A DNA stretch of 64,000 nt from Bin87 sp965116565 (GTDB taxonomy: Bacteria; Chloroflexota; Dehalococcoidia; Lucifugimonadales; UBA3495), in NCBI GenBank assembly GCA_965116565.1, contig OZ220699.1, forward strand, positions 992,001 to 1,056,000. The letters are read 5' to 3'. The number at the start of each line of letters is the position of its first letter. The first letter of the stretch is position 1. The notes under the pieces were generated by a model that was given only the letters and a program-made list of their open reading frames with translations, was not told where the DNA came from and ran no database searches. The position numbers were made by a program, and so were the translations under genes. Below are positions 31,920 to 40,595 of this stretch, piece by piece.

Positions 31920-34202
31920 ATGACCACTGCAACCCAGTTCAAAGTCCTGGAACAAAACCATCCCCGAGTTGACGCTTACGATAAGGTCACCGGGCGCGCT
32001 GCCTACGCCTCGGACGTGTACCTGCCCGGAATGCTGGCGTGCAAACTGCTGCCCAGCACTCGCAACCACGCGCGCATCGTCAGCCTGGACACGAGCCAGG
32101 CTGCGGCGCTGCCGGGCGTGCGGGCCATCATCACGGGCTCGGATTTCCCCGATATTCGCTACGGTTCCGGAGCCCTCAGGGACCGTTACGTGATGCCCCG
32201 CGAGGTGGTGAATTACGTGGGAGAACCCATCGCCGCCGTCGCCGCCGATGACGAAGCGACGGCACAGGAAGCCGTCGAGCTCATCAAGGTGGAATACGAG
32301 GATATTCCGTCGGTGGTCAACCCGCTTGCCGCCATGGTGGAGGGTGCCGCCTCCGTGCATCCGGACCTGGAAAACTACGAAGGCTACGGGTTCACCCTTG
32401 GTCACAACGTCAGCACGCTGCTGGACGCCGACCGGGGCGATGTGGAGCAGGCCTTTCGAGACGCCGATGTCGTCGTGGAGGATGTTTACCGCTCGCAGGG
32501 GATCAACCAGGGTTTCCTCGAACCCATGGCATGCGTCGCCGACGTGGAGCCCAACGGCCGGTTGGTCATATATGCATCCACCCAGGGGCCGTACCAGCTT
32601 CGCGCCAGCCTGGCGGGCGTGCTCGATATGCCGGTATCCCGTATCAGGGTAGTGGCTATGGAGCTGGGAGGCGGGTTCGGCGCAAAGCTGCGTCTGGCTT
32701 GCGAGGCCTTCCCCGCCCTGCTGGCTATGCGCACTGGCCGGCCGGTCAAGCTGGTCAACACGCGCGAGGAAGTGTTCACCCTGAACGGCCCTCGCCTGCC
32801 CGTCACCAACTACATCCGCTCCGGCGTGATGAATGACGGCACCATCGTCGCCCGCGAGGCCTACACCATATTCGACGTTGGCGCCTACCTTGGCGCCGGA
32901 CCCAATTCCGGCATCGGCCACGGCATCGGGGCGTATCGCATCCCCAACTTCCGGCTGCGTTCTTACGGTGTGTACACCAACAAGATATATGTGGGTTCCT
33001 ACCGTGCCTCCGGCGTGGCGGATATGACCTTTGCCGTGGAATCCCACATGGACCGCATCGCGCACGAAATCGGAATCGACCCCTACGACCTGCGGCTGCA
33101 CAACGCCCTGCGCGAAGGGGACGTATCGGTCAGCGGCGCCGTGGTCCCGTCCAACGGCCTGATCGAAACCCTTGAGGCGATCAAGGAAAGGATCGACTGG
33201 CCGCGCCAGCTGGAGGACGGACACGGTCTGGGTCTGGCCCTGTGCGAATGGCGCAGCGGCAGCGGCCCGTCCACCGCCGCCATCAGCATCAACGACGACG
33301 GCACCGTCAGTCTGCTCACCGGCTCCACCGATATTTCCGGCAGCGACACGTCCCTGGCCGCCATCGCGGCCGAGGCGCTGGGCATCCCCATGGGCAGCGT
33401 CGTCGTCGCCAAGCGTGATACCGACATGGCTCCCTATACCGGCCAGTCCGGCGGCAGTCGCGTCGTGTACAGCCAGGGCACCGCAGTGCAGCGCGCCGCC
33501 GAGGACACGATTCAAAAGCTCATGGCCCTGGCCGCTGAGCGCTTGGGAGTGCCCGAAGACGCCCTGGGTTGCGAGGATGGCCGGATCTACGTAATGGACA
33601 ACGAGCCCCAGGGGTTGACCTTCGCCCAGCTTGCCGCCGCCAGCATCACCTCGAGAGGCGGGCCCATCATCGGCACCGCGGCGCTGTCCAATATGCCGTA
33701 CACGCCGGTGTTCGCCGCCCAGGCCGCCGAGGTCCAGGTCGACCGCGACACCGGGCACGTGAAACTCCTGCGCTACATTCAGGCCCAGGACGTCGGCGTA
33801 GCCATCAACCCGATGGCGGTGGAAGGACAACTGGACGGCGGCGTGGTCCAGGGAATTGGCCGCGCGCTCACCGAGGACCAGCAGTTTGATCCCGATACGG
33901 GCGCCGTGCGCAACCCGTCCTTCGCGTCATACCTGATGCCGCTGGCCATCGACCTGCCGGAAATCGAGGATATCCTGATCAGGGTCCCCGCGGAGGATGG
34001 GCCGTTCGGCGCCCGGGCCGTGGCCGAACCACCGGGTTTCGGGCCGCCCGCCGCCATCGCCAACGCCGTGTACGACGCCGTGGGGGTGCGGATCAAGCAA
34101 CTGCCGTTGTCCGGTGAGCGCGTCCTGGGCGCGCTGAACGGCGAGTACGACGACATTCCGTTCGACGTTGACGCCCTGCGCCTCGCAGAGGGCATCATCT
34201 GA
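31920..34202 (+). CDS. Molybdenum hydroxylase large, molybdopterin-binding subunit
   Basis: A 760-residue catalytic subunit of the xanthine oxidase family. MELGGGFGAKLRLACEAFPA is the first Mo-cofactor loop, SYRASGVADMTFAVESHMDR and GQSGGSRVVYSQGTAVQRAA are cofactor contacts, and the active-site Glu lies in FGARAVAEPPGFGPPAAIAN. The CODH-specific Cys loop (AYRCSFR) is replaced by GSYRASG, so this is not form I CO dehydrogenase; an aldehyde, N-heterocycle or similar substrate is expected. The ATG at 31920 has GGAGG seven bases before it. It ends just before a hairpin shared with the convergent PPOX gene. Confidence 0.92.
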   Translation: MTTATQFKVLEQNHPRVDAYDKVTGRAAYASDVYLPGMLACKLLPSTRNHARIVSLDTSQAAALPGVRAIITGSDFPDIRYGSGALRDRYVMPREVVNYVGEPIAAVAADDEATAQEAVELIKVEYEDIPSVVNPLAAMVEGAASVHPDLENYEGYGFTLGHNVSTLLDADRGDVEQAFRDADVVVEDVYRSQGINQGFLEPMACVADVEPNGRLVIYASTQGPYQLRASLAGVLDMPVSRIRVVAMELGGGFGAKLRLACEAFPALLAMRTGRPVKLVNTREEVFTLNGPRLPVTNYIRSGVMNDGTIVAREAYTIFDVGAYLGAGPNSGIGHGIGAYRIPNFRLRSYGVYTNKIYVGSYRASGVADMTFAVESHMDRIAHEIGIDPYDLRLHNALREGDVSVSGAVVPSNGLIETLEAIKERIDWPRQLEDGHGLGLALCEWRSGSGPSTAAISINDDGTVSLLTGSTDISGSDTSLAAIAAEALGIPMGSVVVAKRDTDMAPYTGQSGGSRVVYSQGTAVQRAAEDTIQKLMALAAERLGVPEDALGCEDGRIYVMDNEPQGLTFAQLAAASITSRGGPIIGTAALSNMPYTPVFAAQAAEVQVDRDTGHVKLLRYIQAQDVGVAINPMAVEGQLDGGVVQGIGRALTEDQQFDPDTGAVRNPSFASYLMPLAIDLPEIEDILIRVPAEDGPFGARAVAEPPGFGPPAAIANAVYDAVGVRIKQLPLSGERVLGALNGEYDDIPFDVDALRLAEGII

Positions 34203-34230
34203 CTCAGGCGCGTTTCCCGGAAGAGTGTTG

Positions 34231-34252
34231 GGGGCAGCCGGATGGCTGCCCC
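34231..34252. terminator. Hairpin between convergent genes
   Basis: GGGGCAGCC (34231-34239) pairs with GGCTGCCCC (34244-34252) around GGAT. The following T-run is weak on both strands. Confidence 0.55.
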
Positions 34253-34256
34253 TGAA

Positions 34257-34679
34257 TTATTGATCGGTGCGCCCGTACACGTGGCTGGGGGTTACGATGA
34301 CGCCGTACCTCTGGTCTTCCCGCATCGCCTGATCGTACTCCGGCCAGTTGGGATGCTCCTGACCCGCTGCGGTGCGGTACACGTTGCGCAGGGTTTCACG
34401 GTATTCGTCCTCGCTGGCATTGTCTACGCCAACGAGCCTTGCCTCGCCTTCCAGGACCACGAAGTTCCGCCAGTCGTCGGTGCCCACCAGGATGGTGCAC
34501 CGCGGGTTTCGGCGCAGGTTGCGCAACTTGGCCCGGTCGTCGGTGGTGGTGAAAGCGACCCCATCTTCGTAAATGCCGCAGGTCACGATGCTCATCTGCG
34601 CTGCGCCGTTCCTGCGGAACGTGGTCAGCGCGCCGTTGTGGTTCTGGGACAAAAACTCCCGTTGAGCGTCGGTCAGCAT
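34257..34679 (-). CDS. PPOX-fold (pyridoxamine oxidase-like) F420/FMN-binding protein
   Basis: A 140-residue split-barrel flavin/F420-binding protein. Its pattern is GALTTFRRNGAAQMSIVTCG, the strand FTTTDDRAKLRNLRRNPRCT (the usual T.x.R.K..NL..NP motif) and then ILVGTDDWRNFVVLEGEARL. This matches TIGR03618/TIGR03666-type 'PPOX class F420-dependent' enzymes better than true PdxH. AAAGGAG lies upstream of the ATG. It is a single gene convergent with the molybdenum hydroxylase operon and may form a unit with the SbcC-like gene upstream (24-base gap). Substrate unknown. Confidence 0.85.
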   Translation of the reverse strand: MLTDAQREFLSQNHNGALTTFRRNGAAQMSIVTCGIYEDGVAFTTTDDRAKLRNLRRNPRCTILVGTDDWRNFVVLEGEARLVGVDNASEDEYRETLRNVYRTAAGQEHPNWPEYDQAMREDQRYGVIVTPSHVYGRTDQ

Positions 34680-34703
34680 TGTTGGCTCTCCTTTGGTGTC
34701 AGG

Positions 34704-37280
34704 CTAACTCAGCCAGAACTGGGAACCGGATTCCGTTTTCAGCACCTCAATGCGCGCTGGGAACAGGTCCTTCAGTTCCTCGAGGTGAGTGATGACGATG
34801 ATTTTCTCGAATTCATCCTGGATGGACGCGATGGCGTCAACGATACGCTCCCGCCCGGATGCGTCCTGCGTCCCGAATCCCTCGTCGATAAACAGGGTGG
34901 GCATGGGCGCGCCCAGCCGTTGCGACAGCACCTTGGACAGGGCGATCCGCAGCGCCAGGTTGATACGGAATGCCTCGCCCCCGCTGAACAACTCGTAGCT
35001 CCGGGAACCCAATTCGTCGCTGATCAGGATGTCCAGGGTTTCGGTCGTGTTCCCTCCCTGGGTCACCCGCTGAGTCTCCATCCTGATCGCCATGCGGTTG
35101 TCGGTCATGCGTCCCAACAGGTGGTTGGCCTCGTTTTCCAGGTGAGGGACCGCCGAGTCGATGAGCATTGCCGGCACACCGCTTCTCCCGAACGCCTCGA
35201 ATAGCTCCGAGTAGATGCTCTGCTCTGCCTGGGCGTCTCGATGGCTCCTCTCCAGACGGGCGATATCCGAACGGTATGCCCGCATCCTTTCGGCATCCGC
35301 CTGCAACCGTCCGCGTCGTGCCAGCAACTCGTCCCTCTCCCGTGACAGGTTCGACAAGCCAGCCTCGGCGTCGGTTGCGGCGCGCTCGGCCTCCGGCAGC
35401 CCCGACAATGCGGTCCGGTCATCCGCCAGGATCCGCTCCGCCTCTGCGAGATCCTGCCGGGCCCGGTCGGCCCGTTCCTTCCCACGCTCCAGATCCAGTT
35501 CGTCCTGCGGCAACCTGCCGAGCGCCGAATCCAGTGCGATCTTTTCGGCGTCCCAGCGCTGTAGCGATTGGGTCAGTTGGTACGCCGTTTCTCTCTGGGC
35601 GTCGTCGTAGCCGAGGCGCGAAATCTCCGAGTCTATCTTCAGCAGCCCATCTCGCGCCGGCGACGCGAATTCGCCCGTGCTCAGCTCCCTCTGCATGGCG
35701 GCCAGACGGGGTCGGAGGGATGTCAACACTTCGCGAGCTTCCGCGCCCTGGAGACGCTGTTGCTCAAGGCGTCCACGCTCCTGTTGGGTTGCCCGCTGCA
35801 TTTGCAGCAAGGTGCGACGTCTGGCTTCAGTTTCCGCCGACAGTTCGTCGCGTTTCCGGGTGAGCCCTTCAATACGGATCTTGAGATCCGAGTGCTGCTC
35901 CAATTTAGCAGCGATTTCAGATGCGTACCAATCGGCGATGTTCGCGCAGGAATCCTCTGAGAGAGGTGTGCGGCACAGCGGGCACAACATGTCTGGCCTA
36001 CTCGCCGTTGACATCTCCTGCTGTTTTGCGCGTAGTTCCCTGCCCTCGGCGACGCAGCGTTCCAAATCGCCGGTCCGAGCGGCGATTTGCCCCGAAAGGT
36101 TGGATGACTCCTCTGCTCGCATTTCGATGGAATGCTGCTCAGCGGCCAGCGCGCGTTCGGATGCTTCCAGCTCTTGCAGGTTGCTTTCAACGGCCTCCGC
36201 CAGCGTCACCGCGGGCTCCAGGTCTTCCCGTACCCGCCGCGCCAACTCCGCGATTTCGGACTCGAGAGATGCCTGCTCGCGGTTGATCGCCGCCAAGAGC
36301 GTGTTGCGCTTATCCTGCAATCCACTGTGCTCGCGGCGCGCCGATTCCAGGCGCTCCAACTCGCCGCGAGCATTCACCAGGGATCCTACGCCGGCCTCGA
36401 TCTCAGCGGCCCTGCCGGCCAGTTGATTGGCGGTTTCGATGCGCTCCCGTATTCCCGTCAGGTTTGACTCCTCCTGATGGATCTGTTTCTGCAAGTTGGC
36501 AATCCTGTTTTCGGTGTCGGCCAATTGGGTTTGTTTGCGCCGCAACACTTCCAGTTCATTGCGGCGATCCTGGGCAGTCACGGCTGCCGCGTTCAACTCG
36601 GCGGACAAATCCGTCAGCCGTTGGGCCAGCTCAGCCAGTTGGTCTGTGGGGTCGGTCAGTTCCTCCAGCGCCGAACGGGTCTGCATCAGCGCTCCCTCGG
36701 TGCGGGTTACGTTGTCCTGCCACTCCGAGCGCTTGCCGCGGGCGGCCGCCTGCAAGATTTCGTACAGCGCCAGGCCCAGGATGGATGACAGTACCTCTTT
36801 GCGCTCGGACGGGGTTTTGCGGGTGAATTCGTCCGAGCGGCCCTGCAGCAAAAACGCCGAGTTCACGAAGGTGTCATAGTCCATGCCGACCAGATTTCGG
36901 ATGCGGGCGTTGGTCTCGTTCACCGTGTTACCCGTGACGGCGCGGGGCTGGTCGGCGTCGTCAAGCACGAACAGGTCCAGTTCGGTTCGGCCCTGACCCG
37001 CGCTGCGGCGCCTGCGGATCGCCCGGTAGGTCTGCGCTTTCGCCTCGAAATCAAGCTCGACCCGGCACTCCGTTTCGCCGTAGGCGATGAGGGAGTTGTG
37101 GTTCCGGCTCCCGGTGCGCGCCTGCCCCCAGAGGCACCACGTCATCGCGTCCAGAAGCGCGGATTTGCCGTGCCCGTTGGCTCCGCAAAGGCAGGCAACA
37201 TGCACGCCCCGCAAATCGAGCGGTGGCACGTCGTCGCGGTAGCACAGAAAGTTCCGGACCGAGAGTTTGAGAGGGATCAT
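34704..37280 (-). CDS. SbcC/Rad50-like SMC-family ATPase
   Basis: An 858-residue ABC-type DNA repair ATPase. The N-terminal Walker A is GANGHGKSALLDAM and the Q-loop region is LLQGRSDEFTRKTPSERKEV. Long coiled coils extend to a zinc hook CPLC at residues 433-436, exactly central, and back. The C-terminal lobe has ELFSGGEAFRINLALRIALS (signature) and LFIDEGFGTQDASGR (Walker B/D-loop). It would act with an SbcD/Mre11 nuclease on DNA ends, but no sbcD lies next to it in this window; the neighbour downstream is a PPOX protein. The start ATG sits 46 bases from a divergent promoter. Confidence 0.9.
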   Translation of the reverse strand: MIPLKLSVRNFLCYRDDVPPLDLRGVHVACLCGANGHGKSALLDAMTWCLWGQARTGSRNHNSLIAYGETECRVELDFEAKAQTYRAIRRRRSAGQGRTELDLFVLDDADQPRAVTGNTVNETNARIRNLVGMDYDTFVNSAFLLQGRSDEFTRKTPSERKEVLSSILGLALYEILQAAARGKRSEWQDNVTRTEGALMQTRSALEELTDPTDQLAELAQRLTDLSAELNAAAVTAQDRRNELEVLRRKQTQLADTENRIANLQKQIHQEESNLTGIRERIETANQLAGRAAEIEAGVGSLVNARGELERLESARREHSGLQDKRNTLLAAINREQASLESEIAELARRVREDLEPAVTLAEAVESNLQELEASERALAAEQHSIEMRAEESSNLSGQIAARTGDLERCVAEGRELRAKQQEMSTASRPDMLCPLCRTPLSEDSCANIADWYASEIAAKLEQHSDLKIRIEGLTRKRDELSAETEARRRTLLQMQRATQQERGRLEQQRLQGAEAREVLTSLRPRLAAMQRELSTGEFASPARDGLLKIDSEISRLGYDDAQRETAYQLTQSLQRWDAEKIALDSALGRLPQDELDLERGKERADRARQDLAEAERILADDRTALSGLPEAERAATDAEAGLSNLSRERDELLARRGRLQADAERMRAYRSDIARLERSHRDAQAEQSIYSELFEAFGRSGVPAMLIDSAVPHLENEANHLLGRMTDNRMAIRMETQRVTQGGNTTETLDILISDELGSRSYELFSGGEAFRINLALRIALSKVLSQRLGAPMPTLFIDEGFGTQDASGRERIVDAIASIQDEFEKIIVITHLEELKDLFPARIEVLKTESGSQFWLS

Positions 37281-37323
37281 GGTGGGGGCGATTGTAGCAT
37301 TCGGGCATCGGTCGCCAGGCCGG

Positions 37324-37332
37324 TGTTATAAT
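37324..37332 (+). promoter_or_regulatory. Extended -10 promoter of the ABC exporter operon
   Basis: TGT-TATAAT ends 19 bases before the ATG of the ATPase gene, so the leader is only about a dozen bases. Confidence 0.6.
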
Positions 37333-37351
37333 TTCTGCCGGTCTGAATGAG

Positions 37352-38146
37352 ATGGTGTCGGCGAACAATCATAGGGTGAGGGACTGGGATGGTCCCATCA
37401 TCGTGGTGGAGGAGTTGCGGAAGCGTTACGGCGACGTCCAGGCCGTCGACGGCGTTTCGTTCCAGGTGCAGAAGGGAGAGATTTTCGCACTGCTCGGGCC
37501 AAATGGGTCCGGCAAGACCACCACCATTGAGATCATCGAGGGAATGCGCACCGCGGATAGCGGTCGTGCCGAGATCGCGGGCATCGATGTTGGAAAGGAT
37601 CCGCGCGCCGTCAAGCATCTGATCGGCGTGCAATTGCAGAGCAGCGCATTTTTTGAGCACCTGCAGCTCCAAGAGTTGCTCAAGATGCTGGGCAGCATCT
37701 ACCGCGCCAGGGTTGATCCTGAACCCCTGTTGAGCGCGGTTGACCTTTGGGACCGACGGGGCGCATCGTTTCGCACCCTGTCCGGCGGGCAGAAGCAGCG
37801 GTTTGCCATCGCGGCTGCCCTGGTCAATGACCCCACCGTGATATTCCTTGATGAACCGACCACTGGATTGGACCCCCAGGCGCGGCGTTTGATGTGGGAG
37901 ACCATTTCGGGCTGGAAGGCTGAGGGCCGGACAATAGTGTTGACCACCCACTACATGGAAGAGGCGGAGGAACTCTGCGACCGTGTCGCCGTGATGGACG
38001 CGGGTCAGATCATCACGCTCAACAGCCCTGATGTCCTGATCGAGGAACTGATTGGTCGCGGGTTCCACCGGGCGCATGAGGTGCGAGCCGCCACCCTGGA
38101 AGACGTTTTCCTGGATCTCACCGGCCGATCTTTGCGCGAGTTTTAG
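37352..38146 (+). CDS. ABC-2 type exporter ATP-binding protein
   Basis: A 264-residue ATPase of the DrrA/NodI class. Walker A is GPNGSGKTTTIEIIEG, the Q-loop is GVQLQSSAFFEHLQ, the signature is LSGGQKQRFAIAAALVNDPT, Walker B is VIFLDEPTTGLDPQ and the H-loop is VLTTHYMEEAEELCDR. The C-terminal VRAATLEDVFLDLTGRSLR matches the regulatory tail of drug or lipid exporters. It is followed directly by its permease. The ATG is 12 or so bases from the predicted transcription start, so initiation is probably leaderless or near so. The exported substrate is unknown; antibiotic or lipid efflux is typical. Confidence 0.92.
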   Translation: MVSANNHRVRDWDGPIIVVEELRKRYGDVQAVDGVSFQVQKGEIFALLGPNGSGKTTTIEIIEGMRTADSGRAEIAGIDVGKDPRAVKHLIGVQLQSSAFFEHLQLQELLKMLGSIYRARVDPEPLLSAVDLWDRRGASFRTLSGGQKQRFAIAAALVNDPTVIFLDEPTTGLDPQARRLMWETISGWKAEGRTIVLTTHYMEEAEELCDRVAVMDAGQIITLNSPDVLIEELIGRGFHRAHEVRAATLEDVFLDLTGRSLREF

Positions 38147-38147
38147 A

Positions 38148-39248
38148 TTGGTCACGCGCCCCGCCATTTATATCACCTGGATGTCCATCAGAATGTGGGC
38201 GAGGGACCGCGCGGCCCTGTTCTGGACGTTCTTTTTGCCGCTGGTCATCATGGTGATATTCGGTTTGCTCAATTTTGGCGAGTTGGGCAAGGTTGATCTG
38301 GGCATCGTCGACCTGGCGCAAAATGAGGCATCCGCCAGCTTCATTGATGAAGCCGGCAATGTCGAGGCTCTGCGCGTCACGGTGGGGACCGAAGGAGAAG
38401 AACGGGCTGCGCTGGAGGACGGCAACCGGGACCTGGTCGTCATCCTGCCGCCGAATTTTGGCCCAGCGGCAACCGGGCAGGGCGCCGTTTGGGAACCCAT
38501 GACGATTCGGGCGCTGTATCACGCCGGACGGCAGGCGGAGTCGCAAGTCGGGCTCAGCATCCTGCGCTCCGGCGTCGACGAGATGAACTTTGCGTTGACC
38601 GGAGTTGACCGCCTGGTGACCCTGGAAAGCGAAGCCGTGGCGGCACGGGATATTGGCTACATTGATTTCCTCATGCCCGGCATCATTGGCATGGCGATCA
38701 TGCAGTTGGGCCTGTTCAGCGTGTCTTTCAGCTTCGTGACCATGAAGCGTGAGGGCGTACTGCGCCGGCTGTTGGCGACTCCGCTCAGCCCGGTCACACT
38801 GCTCGGGTCGCAGGTATTCACGCGCCTCTTGGTGGTGATGGTACAGACCCTCATCTTGACCGGCGTGGCGGTGTTCTTGTTCGGGGCGGAATTTGCCGGC
38901 AACTTTTTTGCGGTGATGCTGGCCGCGGGACTCGGCGGCGCGGTGTTTCTCGCGCTTGGGTTCGCCGTTTCCGGTTGGGCGCGCACCGAACAGCAGGCCG
39001 CGCCCTTGGCCAACATAATCTCGCTGCCCATGATGTTCCTCTCTGGTGTGTTCTTCTCACGGGACGTCTTGCCTGACATCCTGCAAGTGGTTACCGATTA
39101 CCTGCCGTTGACGTTTTTGGTGGAGGCGATTCGGGGCATGACGGTGCAGGGGGACTCGGTAGTAGCCCAATGGCCGAACTTTCTGGGAATGGCGGTGTGG
39201 TTTGTGATAGCCTTCATCATCGCCAACCGCACCTTCCGATGGGAATAG
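38148..39248 (+). CDS. ABC-2 type exporter permease
   Basis: A 366-residue membrane protein of the ABC2_membrane_3 type. An N-terminal helix (LFWTFFLPLVIMVIFGLLNF) is followed by an external loop of about 150 residues and a C-terminal bundle of five helices, with MKREGVLRRLLATPLSPVTL (coupling helix, R-RLLATP-L) and LPMMFLSGVFFSRDVLPDIL, the typical export-permease motif. The start is uncertain: TTG at 38148 comes two bases after the ATPase stop, and ATG 38181 is the next choice. Neither has a clear ribosome site, so translational coupling is likely. It ends nine bases before ffh. Confidence 0.88.
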   Translation: MVTRPAIYITWMSIRMWARDRAALFWTFFLPLVIMVIFGLLNFGELGKVDLGIVDLAQNEASASFIDEAGNVEALRVTVGTEGEERAALEDGNRDLVVILPPNFGPAATGQGAVWEPMTIRALYHAGRQAESQVGLSILRSGVDEMNFALTGVDRLVTLESEAVAARDIGYIDFLMPGIIGMAIMQLGLFSVSFSFVTMKREGVLRRLLATPLSPVTLLGSQVFTRLLVVMVQTLILTGVAVFLFGAEFAGNFFAVMLAAGLGGAVFLALGFAVSGWARTEQQAAPLANIISLPMMFLSGVFFSRDVLPDILQVVTDYLPLTFLVEAIRGMTVQGDSVVAQWPNFLGMAVWFVIAFIIANRTFRWE

Positions 39249-39257
39249 GGATGCTCC

Positions 39258-40583
39258 ATGTTTGACAATCTGACCGATCGACTCACCGGCATATTCAATC
39301 GCCTGCAGGGTAAGGGTCGCCTCAGCGAAAAGGACATTGACGACGCGCTGAGTCAGGTGCGTCGCTCCCTGTTGGAAGCGGACGTGAATTTCCGCGTGGC
39401 CCGCGACTTCGTCGCTACCGTGAAGGAACGGTCGCTGGACAGCGCGGTGCTGGAAAGCCTGTCGCCTGGCCAGCAGGTGGTCAAGATCGTCCATGAGGAA
39501 CTGACTGAAGTCCTGAGCGCAGGCGATCACCGCCTCACGCCGTCCAGCCAGTTGCCGTCGGTGCTGATGCTGGTGGGCCTGCAGGGTTCCGGAAAAACTA
39601 CCACTGCAGCCAAGCTGGCGCTCCAGATGAAACGCCAGAGCCACAGTCCCATGATGATCGCAGCCGATCTCCGCAGGCCCGCTGCCATCTCCCAGCTGGA
39701 AACGCTGGGCAAGCAGCTTGACATCCCGGTTTATTCCGAGGATCCCGCATCCTCCACGCCGGCCAAAGTCGCCACCGCGGGCGTGCGCCGCGCCACCGAA
39801 CTCGCGCATACCTGGGCCATCGTGGATACCGGCGGCCGCCTCCATATCGACGACGACCTCATGTCGGAACTGGAAGAGGTGAAAGCCGCGGTCTCTCCCT
39901 ACCAGACCATCCTGGTAGTGGATGCGATGACCGGTCAGGACGCAGTCAATGCAGCGCAGGAGTTCCACCAGCGGGTGGGGTTGGACGGGCTGATACTTTC
40001 GAAGATGGATGGTGACGCCCGGGGTGGCGCCGCATTGTCCATTACCCGTGTCACGGGAGTGCCGATCAAGTTCATCGGCACCGGCGAGCGCAGCGACGCC
40101 CTGGAACAGTTCCATCCCGACCGCATGGCGTCCCGCATTCTGGCCATGGGCGACGTGATGACGCTCATCGAACGTGCGCAGGACGCTGTCGATGAGGAGA
40201 AGGCCCGTGAACTGGAGCGCAAAATGCGCACCGCCAGCTTCACACTGGACGATTTCCTGGACCAGATCCAGGGCGTGAAAAAGATGGGCGGACTTTCGTC
40301 CGTACTGGAAATGATGCCCGGGCTTGGCCGGCAGACCAAGAAAATGCAGGGTCAGCTGGACGAGTCGGAGTTGCGCAAAACCGAGGCCATCATTCGGTCC
40401 ATGACCTTGCAGGAACGCGCGAGTCCCGAGATCATCAAGGGCAGCCGGCGGCGTCGCATCGCCCTCGGCAGCGGCACCAACCCGTCGGACGTGAACCGGG
40501 TGCTCAACCAGTTCAAGCAGACTCAGCGCCTGATGCGCCAATTCTCCAACAACCCCAAGGGGTTGATGCGAATGCTCCGTTAG
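39258..40583 (+). CDS. ffh: Signal recognition particle protein Ffh (SRP54)
   Basis: A 441-residue GTPase that binds 4.5S RNA and targets nascent membrane proteins. The N domain has KDIDDALSQVRRSLLEADVN, G1 is GLQGSGKTTTAAKLA, the next elements are AADLRRPAAISQLE and KMDGDARGGAALS, and the M domain is Met-rich (MGGLSSVLEMMPGLG, GSRRRRIALGSGTNPSDVNR) for RNA and signal-peptide binding. The normally invariant DTAGR of G3 reads DTGGR here. The length is normal. It sits directly behind an ABC exporter and is read from the same transcript; no rpsP or ylxM neighbour is present, unlike the usual ffh context. Confidence 0.95.
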   Translation: MFDNLTDRLTGIFNRLQGKGRLSEKDIDDALSQVRRSLLEADVNFRVARDFVATVKERSLDSAVLESLSPGQQVVKIVHEELTEVLSAGDHRLTPSSQLPSVLMLVGLQGSGKTTTAAKLALQMKRQSHSPMMIAADLRRPAAISQLETLGKQLDIPVYSEDPASSTPAKVATAGVRRATELAHTWAIVDTGGRLHIDDDLMSELEEVKAAVSPYQTILVVDAMTGQDAVNAAQEFHQRVGLDGLILSKMDGDARGGAALSITRVTGVPIKFIGTGERSDALEQFHPDRMASRILAMGDVMTLIERAQDAVDEEKARELERKMRTASFTLDDFLDQIQGVKKMGGLSSVLEMMPGLGRQTKKMQGQLDESELRKTEAIIRSMTLQERASPEIIKGSRRRRIALGSGTNPSDVNRVLNQFKQTQRLMRQFSNNPKGLMRMLR

Positions 40584-40595
40584 AGGCCATCAGGG

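Noticed and set aside
31914..33830. 638-residue minus-strand open frame
   Set aside because: It is a shadow of the molybdenum hydroxylase large subunit in GC-rich DNA.
30459..34202. True carbon monoxide dehydrogenase (form I)
   Set aside because: The AYRCSFR active-site loop of CoxL is absent; the loop reads GSYRASG.
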